A stretch of 6,785 nucleotides of DNA from CAYYGL01 sp964471235 (GCA_964471235.1 CAYYGL010000228.1:1-6785); one strand, 5' to 3'; counted from the first letter of the stretch, positions 1 through 6,407 are shown. Numbers and translations: made by a program. Notes: generated from the sequence alone by a model not told the origin.

Positions 1-100
1 AAGTGACCCCGCCACAACGTGGTGACGTCGTCATTGGGGCAGAAATCCCCTCATCTTTTTTGATTTGTGCAAGTTGTCATGCGCCCTAATAAGGTCTTTT

Positions 101-229
101 GTCTTTTTATTGCAATGATGGCAACGGATGCGCAACGGCGGCCCGCAACGGGAAAAAGATAAACATCTGTTCGTTGCGAACGTTGCGGTCGTTGCGGTAT
201 AACAACCTGAGTCATTACAAAAAAGATAC
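101..229. repeat. MITE-like inverted-repeat element built from GCAACG words
   Basis: The outer arms 101-118 and 212-229 are imperfect inverted repeats. The right arm, reverse-complemented, matches the left at 14 of 18 positions, and at 8 of 9 for the inner TTGCAATGA/TCATTACAA part. Inside, GCAACG occurs three times on the left (121-126, 132-137, 145-150). Its complement CGTTGC occurs three times on the right (172-177, 181-186, 190-195), there in an exact 9-bp period. The centre can close with AGAT (157-160), a four-base loop and ATCT (165-168). The whole could fold as one long imperfect hairpin or cruciform. There is no room for a transposase, so if mobile it must be non-autonomous. The inverted structure is seen directly. 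Mobility and copy number elsewhere in the genome are inference. Confidence 0.6.
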
Positions 230-543
230 TCCGATAAAGAAAAATAACCGGATTCCTACAAATGTTAACCGCTGAGGGGTTCTCTCCCAGGTCGCAGCAC
301 TCTCCGAAAACCCCGGATGGATTTATCATTCGCAGGATGGCGGATGCCAGAGAACAAGGACTGCGGAGGCATTCAACACGGAATTTGGCATGGTTTTCCC
401 TCCCGGGTATTCACGATTATGAAGAACCAATCGAAATAGTTGGTCAAATTTCATGCAAACCGATCGGAGTTCAAGACTTAATGCTTGAATTTATCCGTTA
501 CTCTGCATTAAATTTATCAGTTTACAAATGAGAAACGATAACG
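230..543. other. Spacer upstream of recN with no convincing gene
   Basis: A frame open from ATG at 262 to a stop at 529-531 (89 codons) ends 12 bases before recN. It has no clear ribosome binding site, no recognisable motif and an unconvincing composition. A second frame on the same strand (276-422, 48 codons plus stop) has no early start but reads somewhat protein-like around 315-420, so a decayed gene is possible. I recognise neither and do not annotate either as coding. A weak inverted repeat AACCAA/TTGGT lies at 425-444. The only other candidate element is a promoter near 485-514. Confidence 0.4.
485..514 (+). promoter_or_regulatory. Candidate recN promoter
   Basis: TTGAAT at 485-490 matches four of six positions of a sigma-70 -35 box. 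TAAATT at 509-514 matches four of six of a -10 box, with an 18-bp spacer; TTAAAT at 508-513 would give 17 bp. A start near 521 would leave a leader of about 20 bases before the recN ATG. RecN is often LexA-controlled in other bacteria, but I see no palindrome here that I would call a LexA operator. Confidence 0.3.
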
Positions 544-2250
544 ATGCTGAAATTCCTTAGAATTCATAACTTTGCCCTGGCGGAAGCACTGGAAATTGAA
601 TTTAATCCCGGATTAAATATCCTGACCGGGGAACCCGGCGCCGGGAAATCCATTTTGGTGAATGCCATCGCCGCGGTATTAGGGGATCGGGTCTATACCG
701 AGGTAATCCGTACAGGCAGCGAAAAGGCGACCGTACAGGCGGTTTTTTCCGTAACGCAACTTCCGACGGTTCGCAAAAAATTAGCGGAGAAAGGGATAGA
801 ATGTACGGATGAATTGTTTCTGCGCCGGGAGATTTTGCAAAAAGGGAGTACCCGGGCGTTTATTAACGATGTTCCGGTGCCCATCAACACCCTTTCGGAA
901 ATCGGTGACCTGCTGCTGGATATCCACGGGCAGCATTCCCACCAGAGTTTGCTGCGCCGGGAAACTCACCGGGGATTATTAGACGCCCTGGGCGGGTTAC
1001 TATCCCTGTTGCCGACGGTGGCGGAAAGATACCATCGGGTGGCGGAGATCACGACCCGATTAAACAACTTACAAAACCGCCAGAAGGAGTTGGAACAGCA
1101 ATACGAGTTGTACCAATTTCAGCACCGGGAAATTGAAGCTGCCGCTCTGCATCCCGGGGAGGAAGCAGAACTGCTCCGGGAACGAAAACGGTTGGCGAAT
1201 ATGGAAAAGTTGTTCGATCAATCCGCCCATTTACGAGAGTTGTTTACCGAAGGCGAGCCGGACATCCTGAGCCTGATTGCTGAGGCAGAGCGACGATTAC
1301 AGGAATTAAGCCAATTCAGCGAGGAGTTGGTAAAAATTTACGAAGAGTTTTCCACCGCCCGTATTGTGATGGAAGAAACTGCCCGCAATGTGGAGGAGTT
1401 CAGCAGCCGCCTGGAGTATGACCCCCGGCGCCTGGAAGAAGTAGAGGAACGGTTGAACCTCATTTCCAAATTAAAAAAGAAGTATGGGGAAACAATTGAG
1501 GCTATCCTCGCTTATCAAGAGACCATTGCCCAGGCCCTGCAGCAAAAAGAAAATTTTTCTTTGGAGATGGAGACGCTGGCGAGAGAGCGGCAGCAAGCAC
1601 TGACAGAGTACTGTGAAGCCGCCGGCGAATTGTCGGAGCGCCGGCATCAGGCAGCCCGGGCAATGGAGGAGCAAGTGGAAGCACAGCTCCGGGAATTGGG
1701 AATGCCCGGCACCCGCTTTCAGGTGCGAATTGAACGTTCCGAAGACCCGGAGGGTATTTTTGAAGCAGAAGGCGTCTCTTATTTTGGGGATGCGGATGGG
1801 ATAGATCAGGTGGAATTTTTTATTTCCCCCAATCCCGGGGAAGACTTTAAACCGTTAGCCAAAATTGCCTCCGGCGGCGAAGTCTCCCGCATTATGCTGG
1901 CATTGAAAAGTATTCTGGCGGAAATTGACCGGGTCCCGACCCTGGTGTTTGATGAAATCGACAGCGGCGTTTCCGGCAGAATCGCCCGGGCAGTGGGACG
2001 AAGCATCCATGAACTGAGCAAAAGTCACCAGATTTTGTGCATCACCCATCTCCCCCAGATTGCCTCTTATGGCACTTCCCATTATTCTGTGGAAAAATAT
2101 GTGGAAAACGGGCGTACCTTTACCCGCATTATTCCGCTTTCCGACGATCAGCGGGTAGAGGAGGTGGCGCGTTTGCTTGCCGGCGAACAGGTTTCCGAGA
2201 GCGCCCGCCAGAGCGCCCGCCAGTTGATTGAAGAGGGGAAGGAGCAATAA
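544..2250 (+). CDS. recN: DNA repair protein RecN
   Basis: RecN is an SMC-like ATPase of the cytoplasm that gathers and tethers DNA ends during RecA-dependent double-strand-break repair. The 568 residues match the usual family length of about 550-580. The N-terminal ATPase lobe has Walker A GEPGAGKS at 29-36 and the DIHGQH segment at 126-131. A Glu/Gln/Leu-rich coiled-coil arm covers about 165-385. The C-terminal lobe has the ABC signature ASGGEVSR from 442, Walker B TLVFDEIDSG at 466-475 and the H-loop ITHLPQIA at 500-507. The start is set by the canonical opening MLKFLRIHNFALAE; only a weak GAGA at 530-533 precedes it, so initiation may be inefficient. Most RecN proteins I recall have Thr where this P-loop has Pro31, but GxxxxGKS is kept. 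The gene looks intact. nadK, a common neighbour of recN, is not visible upstream. Confidence 0.97.
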   Translation: MLKFLRIHNFALAEALEIEFNPGLNILTGEPGAGKSILVNAIAAVLGDRVYTEVIRTGSEKATVQAVFSVTQLPTVRKKLAEKGIECTDELFLRREILQKGSTRAFINDVPVPINTLSEIGDLLLDIHGQHSHQSLLRRETHRGLLDALGGLLSLLPTVAERYHRVAEITTRLNNLQNRQKELEQQYELYQFQHREIEAAALHPGEEAELLRERKRLANMEKLFDQSAHLRELFTEGEPDILSLIAEAERRLQELSQFSEELVKIYEEFSTARIVMEETARNVEEFSSRLEYDPRRLEEVEERLNLISKLKKKYGETIEAILAYQETIAQALQQKENFSLEMETLARERQQALTEYCEAAGELSERRHQAARAMEEQVEAQLRELGMPGTRFQVRIERSEDPEGIFEAEGVSYFGDADGIDQVEFFISPNPGEDFKPLAKIASGGEVSRIMLALKSILAEIDRVPTLVFDEIDSGVSGRIARAVGRSIHELSKSHQILCITHLPQIASYGTSHYSVEKYVENGRTFTRIIPLSDDQRVEEVARLLAGEQVSESARQSARQLIEEGKEQ

Positions 2251-2298
2251 GGGAAAAAGGTAAAGGGGGAAACGACGAGGGGCGAGGGAGTTGGCAGG
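2251..2298. other. Purine-rich tract after recN
   Basis: The first 50 or so bases after the recN stop are almost all A and G on the plus strand, with repeated GGGAAA- and GAGGGG-like runs. It runs directly into the 15-bp tandem repeat. No hairpin with a T-run is visible, so this is not an intrinsic terminator for recN. Function unknown. Confidence 0.4.
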
Positions 2299-2373
2299 GA
2301 GCAGGATAGTGTTCAGTAGGTCTGAAATCAGTAGGACAGTGTTCAGTAGGACAGTAAACAGTAGGTCAGTTCG
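2299..2373. repeat. 15-bp tandem repeat, about five units
   Basis: CAGTAGG recurs at 2314, 2329, 2344 and 2359, exactly 15 bp apart. The second half of each unit varies; CAGTAGGACAGTGTT is typical. A degenerate unit at 2299-2313 matches that form at 12 of 15 positions. Within most units CAGT itself occurs twice, so the tract is also an alternating 8/7 array of CAGT. Fifteen is a multiple of three but the tract is not in a gene. It resembles short word-repeat arrays found between genes in various bacteria. The periodicity is seen directly; any function is unknown. Confidence 0.75.
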
Positions 2374-2385
2374 TCAAGCGCAACG

Positions 2386-2427
2386 CGGTTATATGGGGAT
2401 AACCGGTGGTTATGGTAAGAGCACCAT
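2386..2427 (+). other. Cluster of overlapping hairpins upstream of murA
   Basis: CGGTTAT (2386-2392) and ATAACCG (2399-2405) form a perfect 7-bp stem with a six-base loop. ATAACC (2399-2404) can instead pair with GGTTAT at 2408-2413 across three bases. ATGGT (2412-2416) and ACCAT (2423-2427) form a third short stem with a six-base loop. The first two exclude each other. No T-run follows, so an intrinsic terminator is unlikely. It could be a structured leader, a rho-dependent stop region or repeat debris. Confidence 0.4.
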
Positions 2428-2453
2428 TACGGTTTCATAGGGGGGCAGATACA

Positions 2454-2484
2454 TTTTACGCATTGCTCGTTACTTTTACGCATT
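2454..2484. repeat. 11-bp direct repeat, 20-bp period, before murA
   Basis: TTTTACGCATT occurs at 2454-2464 and again, identical, at 2474-2484. The 20-bp spacing puts both copies on about the same face of the helix. It lies 70-100 bases before the murA start. It could be a pair of protein binding sites or a remnant of a word-repeat tract like the others in this window. Confidence 0.55.
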
Positions 2485-2541
2485 AAACGGAACCCACACC
2501 ACGGAGGGAGAAGGTTGTCAAGGAACGTGACTCATTCGATT

Positions 2542-2548
2542 GAGGAGA
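2542..2548 (+). promoter_or_regulatory. Strong murA ribosome binding site
   Basis: GAGGAGA lies five bases before the ATG at 2554 and fixes the murA start, which also agrees with the family's N terminus. No convincing sigma-70 promoter was found in the spacer; TTGTCA at 2515-2520 resembles a -35 box but has no matching -10. Confidence 0.75.
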
Positions 2549-2553
2549 AATAA

Positions 2554-3819
2554 ATGGATAAATTTGTGGTTCAAGGAGGAATGCCTCTACATGGGGAAGT
2601 GGAAATCGGTGGTTCCAAGAATGCTGCGTTGCCAATCATAACCGCCACTTTGCTTTCACCCGGAATTTACCATTTACGTAACATTCCCCGGCTGCGGGAT
2701 GTGCGCACCATTGCCCACCTGATGCGGGTAATCGGTGCGAAGGTGGAATTGGAAAACCACACCATGACGATAGACACCCGTCAGGCGGATTTTCCGGAAG
2801 CGCCGTATGAGTTGGTAAAAACCATGCGGGCGTCGATTTATGTCCTTGGTCCTCTGCTGGCACGGTTTGGGAAGGCACGGGTATCCCTGCCCGGAGGATG
2901 CGCCTGGGGTCCCCGACCGGTGGATTTGCATATTAAGGGTATGGAGCAGTTGGGTGCCAACGTCAATCTGAACCAGGGGTACATCAATGCTACCGCCCGG
3001 CAATTAACCGGCAACCGGATTTACCTGGATGTTTCCAGTGTGGGCGCTACCGGAAATATCATGATGGCAGCCGTGCTGGCAAAAGGGGAGACGATCATTG
3101 AAAATGCCGCCGAAGAACCGGAGATCGTTAATCTGGGAGAATTTCTAATCGCTATGGGCGCGCGGATAAAAGGACTGGGGAGCAAGTCGATTACCATCGA
3201 GGGAGTGCCGGGATTGAAACCGGTGGATTTTACCATTATTCCCGATCGCATCGAAGCGGGGACGTTCCTGGTAGGGGGGCTGATTACCCACGGGGATGTC
3301 ACGATTACCAACTGTGAGCCAGCCCATTTGCAGGAAGTGTTGTCCAAGTTAAGGGAAGCCGGGGCGGAATTGTCAGTTGAAGGGAACCGGATTCACTTAA
3401 CCTCGTCCGGTGAAATTCGTCCCACCGATGTAACCACCCAGGTGTATCCCGGTTTTCCTACCGATATGCAAGCGCAATGGATTGCCCTGATGTCGGTTGC
3501 CGATGGCAGCAGCGTGGTTACGGAAACGATCTACCCGGACCGCTTTACCCACGTGCCGGAGCTTCGTCGGTTGGGCGCTGATGTGGAGCGTAAGGGTAAT
3601 GCGGCATTTATTCGCGGCAGGAAAAAATTGGTCGGTGCCCCGGTGATGAGCACCGATTTGCGCGCCAGCGCTTCCCTGGTACTTGCCGCTCTGGTCGCAG
3701 AAGGACAAAGCGATATTCACCGGGTCTATCATATTGACCGGGGATATGAACGCATTGAGGAAAAATTGCAGAAATTGGGCGCCCGCATCGATCGGATGGA
3801 TGACGGTAAGATGTACTGA
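2554..3819 (+). CDS. murA: UDP-N-acetylglucosamine 1-carboxyvinyltransferase MurA
   Basis: MurA transfers enolpyruvate from phosphoenolpyruvate to UDP-N-acetylglucosamine in the cytoplasm, the first committed step of peptidoglycan synthesis and the target of fosfomycin. The protein has 421 residues (419 in E. coli). Active-site residues sit where expected: Lys22-Asn23 in GGSKNAALP; Cys116 in GGCAWGPRPVDLH, the fosfomycin-reactive cysteine (Cys115 in E. coli); Asp304 in FPTDMQAQ, the general base; Arg370 in DLRAS; and Arg396 in DRGYE. The cysteine predicts fosfomycin sensitivity, unlike the Asp variants of mycobacteria and chlamydiae. Trp and Pro in CAWGP replace the more familiar CAIGA, a lineage-type change rather than a defect. 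It lies 303 bp after recN, so probably has its own promoter. No terminator is obvious after it. Confidence 0.98.
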   Translation: MDKFVVQGGMPLHGEVEIGGSKNAALPIITATLLSPGIYHLRNIPRLRDVRTIAHLMRVIGAKVELENHTMTIDTRQADFPEAPYELVKTMRASIYVLGPLLARFGKARVSLPGGCAWGPRPVDLHIKGMEQLGANVNLNQGYINATARQLTGNRIYLDVSSVGATGNIMMAAVLAKGETIIENAAEEPEIVNLGEFLIAMGARIKGLGSKSITIEGVPGLKPVDFTIIPDRIEAGTFLVGGLITHGDVTITNCEPAHLQEVLSKLREAGAELSVEGNRIHLTSSGEIRPTDVTTQVYPGFPTDMQAQWIALMSVADGSSVVTETIYPDRFTHVPELRRLGADVERKGNAAFIRGRKKLVGAPVMSTDLRASASLVLAALVAEGQSDIHRVYHIDRGYERIEEKLQKLGARIDRMDDGKMY

Positions 3820-3850
3820 GAGTGAATCGCAAAGCGGAGAAGGAAATATC

Positions 3851-3910
3851 ATGTTCCCCGGGCTTCATAAAAAAGAAGCGTTGCGAAAAAGCAATATCAC
3901 GCGTGTTTGA
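3851..3910 (+). CDS. Possible 19-residue ORF after murA
   Basis: An ATG at 3851 is preceded by AGAAGGA at 3838-3844, a good ribosome binding site at six bases. The frame gives a short basic peptide opening MFPGLHKKEALRKSN and stops at 3908-3910. It starts 31 bases after the murA stop on the same strand. GCTTC (3862-3866) and GAAGC (3875-3879) within it form a 5-bp stem. I do not recognise the peptide. It may be a small gene, the truncated start of a lost downstream gene, or chance. The remaining gap to 4017 shows nothing else I can name. Confidence 0.25.
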   Translation: MFPGLHKKEALRKSNITRV

Positions 3911-4017
3911 ATTTTATATCCCCTCACATCTTTTCGGAAGCCGCTTTAGTAAGTCCGCGGAATGTATTCCCGAGGACAACACCGAAAATTGCTTTACCCG
4001 CCGGACAATAAGGTTGT

Positions 4018-5238
4018 TTACTCGGGTAAGGTAATTTTAACCCGTTGAATTTTGCGGCGAGTGGCGCGGGTAATTTCAAACAGAATGCCGTGATATTCAA
4101 ACGTTTCTCCGGCGTGGGGAATATCCCCTATTTGCGATAACAGGAATCCTGCCAGGGTTTCATAATCCCCTTCCGGAAGCCCGATATTTAGCTCTTCATT
4201 CAGTTTTTCTATCTCAACCCGGGCATTCACCCGATACACCCGTGGATCGGTTTTATCCTGAATCACCCAATTTTCGGGAACATCATATTCATCCTCGATC
4301 TCACCAAACAATTCTTCCACCAGGTCTTCAGTGGTTACCAATCCGGCAGTGCCGCCATATTCATCAATCACAATCGCAATGCTGATGTTGTTTTGTTTGA
4401 ATTCCGATAAAAGTTCCGAACATGATTTGGTTTCCGGTACAAATAGCACCTCATGAATCAGGTCATGAAAATCTTCCGGCTGAGAAAACAAATCTTTTAA
4501 ATAAATCACCCCGATGATGTTATCCAGGTTCGCTTCATAAACCGGAATTTTAGTAACCCTGTTTTTGGTGAAGACCTGGAATAATTTCTTAACGGGAATA
4601 TTGTTGGGCACGGCGATAATTTCGGTTCGGGGCACCATCACCTCCCGTACACGCAATCGTTTCAGGTTGAAAATCGCCTGCAAAAATTTCCCTTCTTCCC
4701 GGTGGTTATGTTTTACCAGGGTCTGGCTTTTGTGGAGCAGCACTTCCAGGTCTTTTTTGGAAAAGAACTCTCGCAAGTCTTCCCCTTCATACCCCAGCAC
4801 GCCCAGAACAGCCTCGGAGATTTTGCTGATCGTATAGATAAAGGGTAACAGAATCCAGTAGAATATTTCCAAAAGCGGAGCAACTTTTTTTACAATCCAA
4901 TCGGCAAGCACCCGAAAGAGGGTTTTGGGGATAATTTCACCTAACAGCAGGGAAGCCCCCACGATAATAAACCAGGTCACATGAGCTTTCAGATAAAGAT
5001 TCAGGTAAACGGTGGCAAAAGAGGCAAAAGCGATATTGGCGATATTGTTACCGATCAGCGTGGTGTAAAGAAATCGCTCCGGATGTTTTAAAAATCGCAG
5101 AATAAACCCCACAAAACGGTGTTGCTGGCGGCGCCACACCTCCACCCGAACTTTGTTAACGGTCACAAACGCCGTCTCGGTACCGGCAAAAAAAAATGAC
5201 AGCAATAACGAAATCACTATAATGAAAATGTATATCAT
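4018..5238 (-). CDS. CNNM/CorC-family membrane protein with CBS pair
   Basis: This is a complete 406-residue inner-membrane protein of the family annotated as hemolysin C, CorC or CNNM. Characterised members export Mg2+ or provide Mg2+ and Co2+ resistance. The DUF21 domain (about 1-150) has an N-terminal hydrophobic helix, then FFFAGTETAF (15-24), GNN (63-65), GEIIPKT (100-106) and a long hydrophobic stretch near 117-140. A CBS pair follows, with MVPRTE at 201-206, IPVYE at 231-235, and VIDEYGG at 290-296 leading into TTEDLVEELFGEI at 302-314. A CorC_HlyC domain fills about 330-404. The FSGSETA motif usual near the N terminus reads FAGTETA here. Ribosome binding is weak (TAGAG next to the ATG). 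The gene converges on murA and diverges from mobA. Substrate cannot be read from sequence, so no symbol is given. Confidence 0.93.
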   Translation of the reverse strand: MIYIFIIVISLLLSFFFAGTETAFVTVNKVRVEVWRRQQHRFVGFILRFLKHPERFLYTTLIGNNIANIAFASFATVYLNLYLKAHVTWFIIVGASLLLGEIIPKTLFRVLADWIVKKVAPLLEIFYWILLPFIYTISKISEAVLGVLGYEGEDLREFFSKKDLEVLLHKSQTLVKHNHREEGKFLQAIFNLKRLRVREVMVPRTEIIAVPNNIPVKKLFQVFTKNRVTKIPVYEANLDNIIGVIYLKDLFSQPEDFHDLIHEVLFVPETKSCSELLSEFKQNNISIAIVIDEYGGTAGLVTTEDLVEELFGEIEDEYDVPENWVIQDKTDPRVYRVNARVEIEKLNEELNIGLPEGDYETLAGFLLSQIGDIPHAGETFEYHGILFEITRATRRKIQRVKITLPE

Positions 5239-5269
5239 CTCTAAACTACCGTTTGAACTTCAAGCTAAT

Positions 5270-5298
5270 GTTATCATTGATTTATCGCTCTCGGTCAA
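5270..5298 (-). promoter_or_regulatory. Candidate promoter of the CorC-family gene
   Basis: On the minus strand TTGACC (5293-5298) matches five of six -35 positions. GATAAC (5270-5275) matches four of six -10 positions, with an exact 17-bp spacer. Transcription would start near 5263, giving a leader of about 25 bases. Confidence 0.5.
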
Positions 5299-5378
5299 AG
5301 TAAATTAACGTCTGTTCAAAAAAAATAGAACGCGGACGCACCCGGATTTCCGCAGAATTGTTACGGTTCAGTTGTCCT

Positions 5379-5519
5379 ACCACAAAGAGCACAGAGGTCA
5401 TTGAGAATATGAAAAAAAGTTATCAAAGAAACGGGATAAGAAGAAATTTTGCAGAAGTTATTGCCTTATTTCCGGCTTTTTTGTTGAATTCCTTTTGAAA
5501 ACTCTGGGGACTCCGTGGT
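5379..5519. repeat. Degenerate CACAGAG-type inverted-repeat element
   Basis: The left end 5379-5398 (ACCACAAAGAGCACAGAGGT) and the reverse complement of 5500-5519 (ACCACGGAGTCCCCAGAGTT) match at 14 of 20 positions. They bound a 141-bp element with an AT-rich interior and no reading frame of note. The ends resemble, from memory, a widespread intergenic repeat beginning ACCACAGAG with repeated CACAGAG words in many environmental bacterial genomes. This copy looks old. It sits between the two divergent promoters, leaving both intact. A non-autonomous mobile origin is inference. Confidence 0.55.
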
Positions 5520-5596
5520 TGAATCGTTACGATTTTTTTAATATGATGACCGATCCTTCATGTAAAGCAGCATTATCGGTTTCATCTGGGTTCTCT

Positions 5597-5625
5597 TTCA
5601 AATGACGTCGAACTCACGTTATATT
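5597..5625 (+). promoter_or_regulatory. Candidate mobA promoter
   Basis: TTCAAA (5597-5602, four of six for a -35 box) and TATATT (5620-5625, five of six for a -10 box) are 17 bp apart. Transcription would begin near 5632, only about 17 bases before the TTG at 5649, with AGGAAA at 5635-5640 between. The leader would be very short. Confidence 0.45.
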
Positions 5626-5648
5626 ATTTACCACAGGAAAGATATGGG

Positions 5649-6323
5649 TTGCATTTTAGGGATGCAACACTCAAATTGAGTCGGGTACAAAATACAGGGC
5701 TGGAGATTGTGGTTTCTCAAACCAAATCACAGGAGCTTACCGCTGCCATTATTGCGGGGGGAAAAAGTCAGAGATTCGGGGCGCCCAAGGCGCTGGCGCG
5801 CATTGGCGGCAAGCGGTTAATAGATTACGCCCTCGAAACCGCTCACGCCATCTCTGCACAGGTAATCCTGAATGCTCCCGACATCCCGGAATTTGAGCGA
5901 ATATCCGATATCACGCTCCTTCCGGACAGCATTCCCCACTGTGGGCCCTTAGGGGGTATTTTTACTGTGTTGACGAATGCTGAGACGCCCTGGGTGGCAG
6001 TGCTTCCCTGCGACATGCCTTTACTCTCCCCGGCGGTATATCAATACCTCTGGGAACATCGAGGAAAAAATCCGGTGATAGCTGCCGTTTCCCACAAGGG
6101 GGTAGAACCGCTGGTATCTATCTGGCAGAAAAGCTTCACCCCGGTTCTGGAAAGGAATCTCAATCAAAAGGAATTGGCGTTGCACACCCTTTTAAAAAAA
6201 ACAGGGGGTGCTCTGCTTCCCCTGCCGGGAAAAATGCCCGGCTACCGAAAAGAGTTTTTCCTGAATGTAAACTATCGGGAGGATTTACAAAGGATTCTCA
6301 ACTTTTTTTCCGGAAAAATGTAA
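5649..6323 (+). CDS. mobA: Molybdenum cofactor guanylyltransferase MobA
   Basis: MobA joins GMP from GTP to molybdopterin cofactor to make the bis-guanine-dinucleotide form used by DMSO-reductase-family enzymes. The nucleotidyltransferase fold (MobA-like, PF12804) shows AAIIAGGKSQRFG at 32-44 followed by PKAL with the conserved Lys47, GPLGGI at 99-104, CDMPLL at 121-126 with the metal-binding Asp122, and NVNYREDL at 206-213. The start is uncertain. TTG at 5649 has AGGAAA eight bases upstream and gives 224 residues, but the first 30 precede the conserved core and look unlike the family. An in-frame GTG at 5709, with AGGG at 5696-5699, gives 204 residues, nearer the usual length of about 190-200. 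No other cofactor gene is adjacent. IspD-like or CTP-using MocA-like transferases are less likely, given GPLGGI and the C-terminal motif. Confidence 0.9.
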   Translation: MHFRDATLKLSRVQNTGLEIVVSQTKSQELTAAIIAGGKSQRFGAPKALARIGGKRLIDYALETAHAISAQVILNAPDIPEFERISDITLLPDSIPHCGPLGGIFTVLTNAETPWVAVLPCDMPLLSPAVYQYLWEHRGKNPVIAAVSHKGVEPLVSIWQKSFTPVLERNLNQKELALHTLLKKTGGALLPLPGKMPGYRKEFFLNVNYREDLQRILNFFSGKM

Positions 6324-6374
6324 CGGCGTCACGTCTTCATTTATGGTAGAGCCCGGACGAGCCCGTTAGCCTTG

Positions 6375-6407
6375 CCGCATCACCCTAACTTATTCATCAG
6401 GGTGCGG
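6375..6407. other. Hairpin at the mobA/regulator convergence
   Basis: CACCCT (6381-6386) and AGGGTG (6399-6404) form a 6-bp stem, extended by CCG (6375-6377) and CGG (6405-6407) across a three-base bulge, with a 12-base loop. It overlaps the regulator's stop codon. No T-run follows on either strand, so it is at best a weak transcription stop for the converging genes. Confidence 0.3.

Noticed and set aside
36..61. GGGG/CCCC hairpin followed by a T-run, terminator-like
   Set aside because: Only four base pairs, and the T-run begins six bases after the stem; no gene is seen to end just before it.
1..89. A plus-strand frame open from the left edge to a stop at 87-89, about 28 codons
   Set aside because: Too short to judge and no recognisable C terminus; it does not look like NAD kinase, a frequent neighbour of recN.
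51..329. A minus-strand frame of 92 codons
   Set aside because: It runs straight through the GCAACG inverted repeat, has no ribosome binding site and reads as low-quality sequence; most likely chance.
2299..2373. Possible CRISPR array
   Set aside because: The 15-bp period is far too short, there are no unique spacers, and no cas gene is present.
5309..5338. Composite hairpin CGTC/GACG and GTTC/GAAC around an A-run
   Set aside because: Two four-bp stems with an uneven internal loop; weak and without context.
5522..5539. AATCG-TTA-CGATT followed by T residues
   Set aside because: Five-bp stem with two GC pairs in a region between divergent genes; too weak and wrongly placed for a terminator.
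6305..6318. 14-bp perfect palindrome TTTTTCCGGAAAAA
   Set aside because: It is coding sequence at the end of mobA and A/T runs make it easily accidental.
6321..6368. TAACGG/CCGTTA inverted repeat in the mobA-regulator gap
   Set aside because: Six-bp arms with a 36-base loop; expected by chance.
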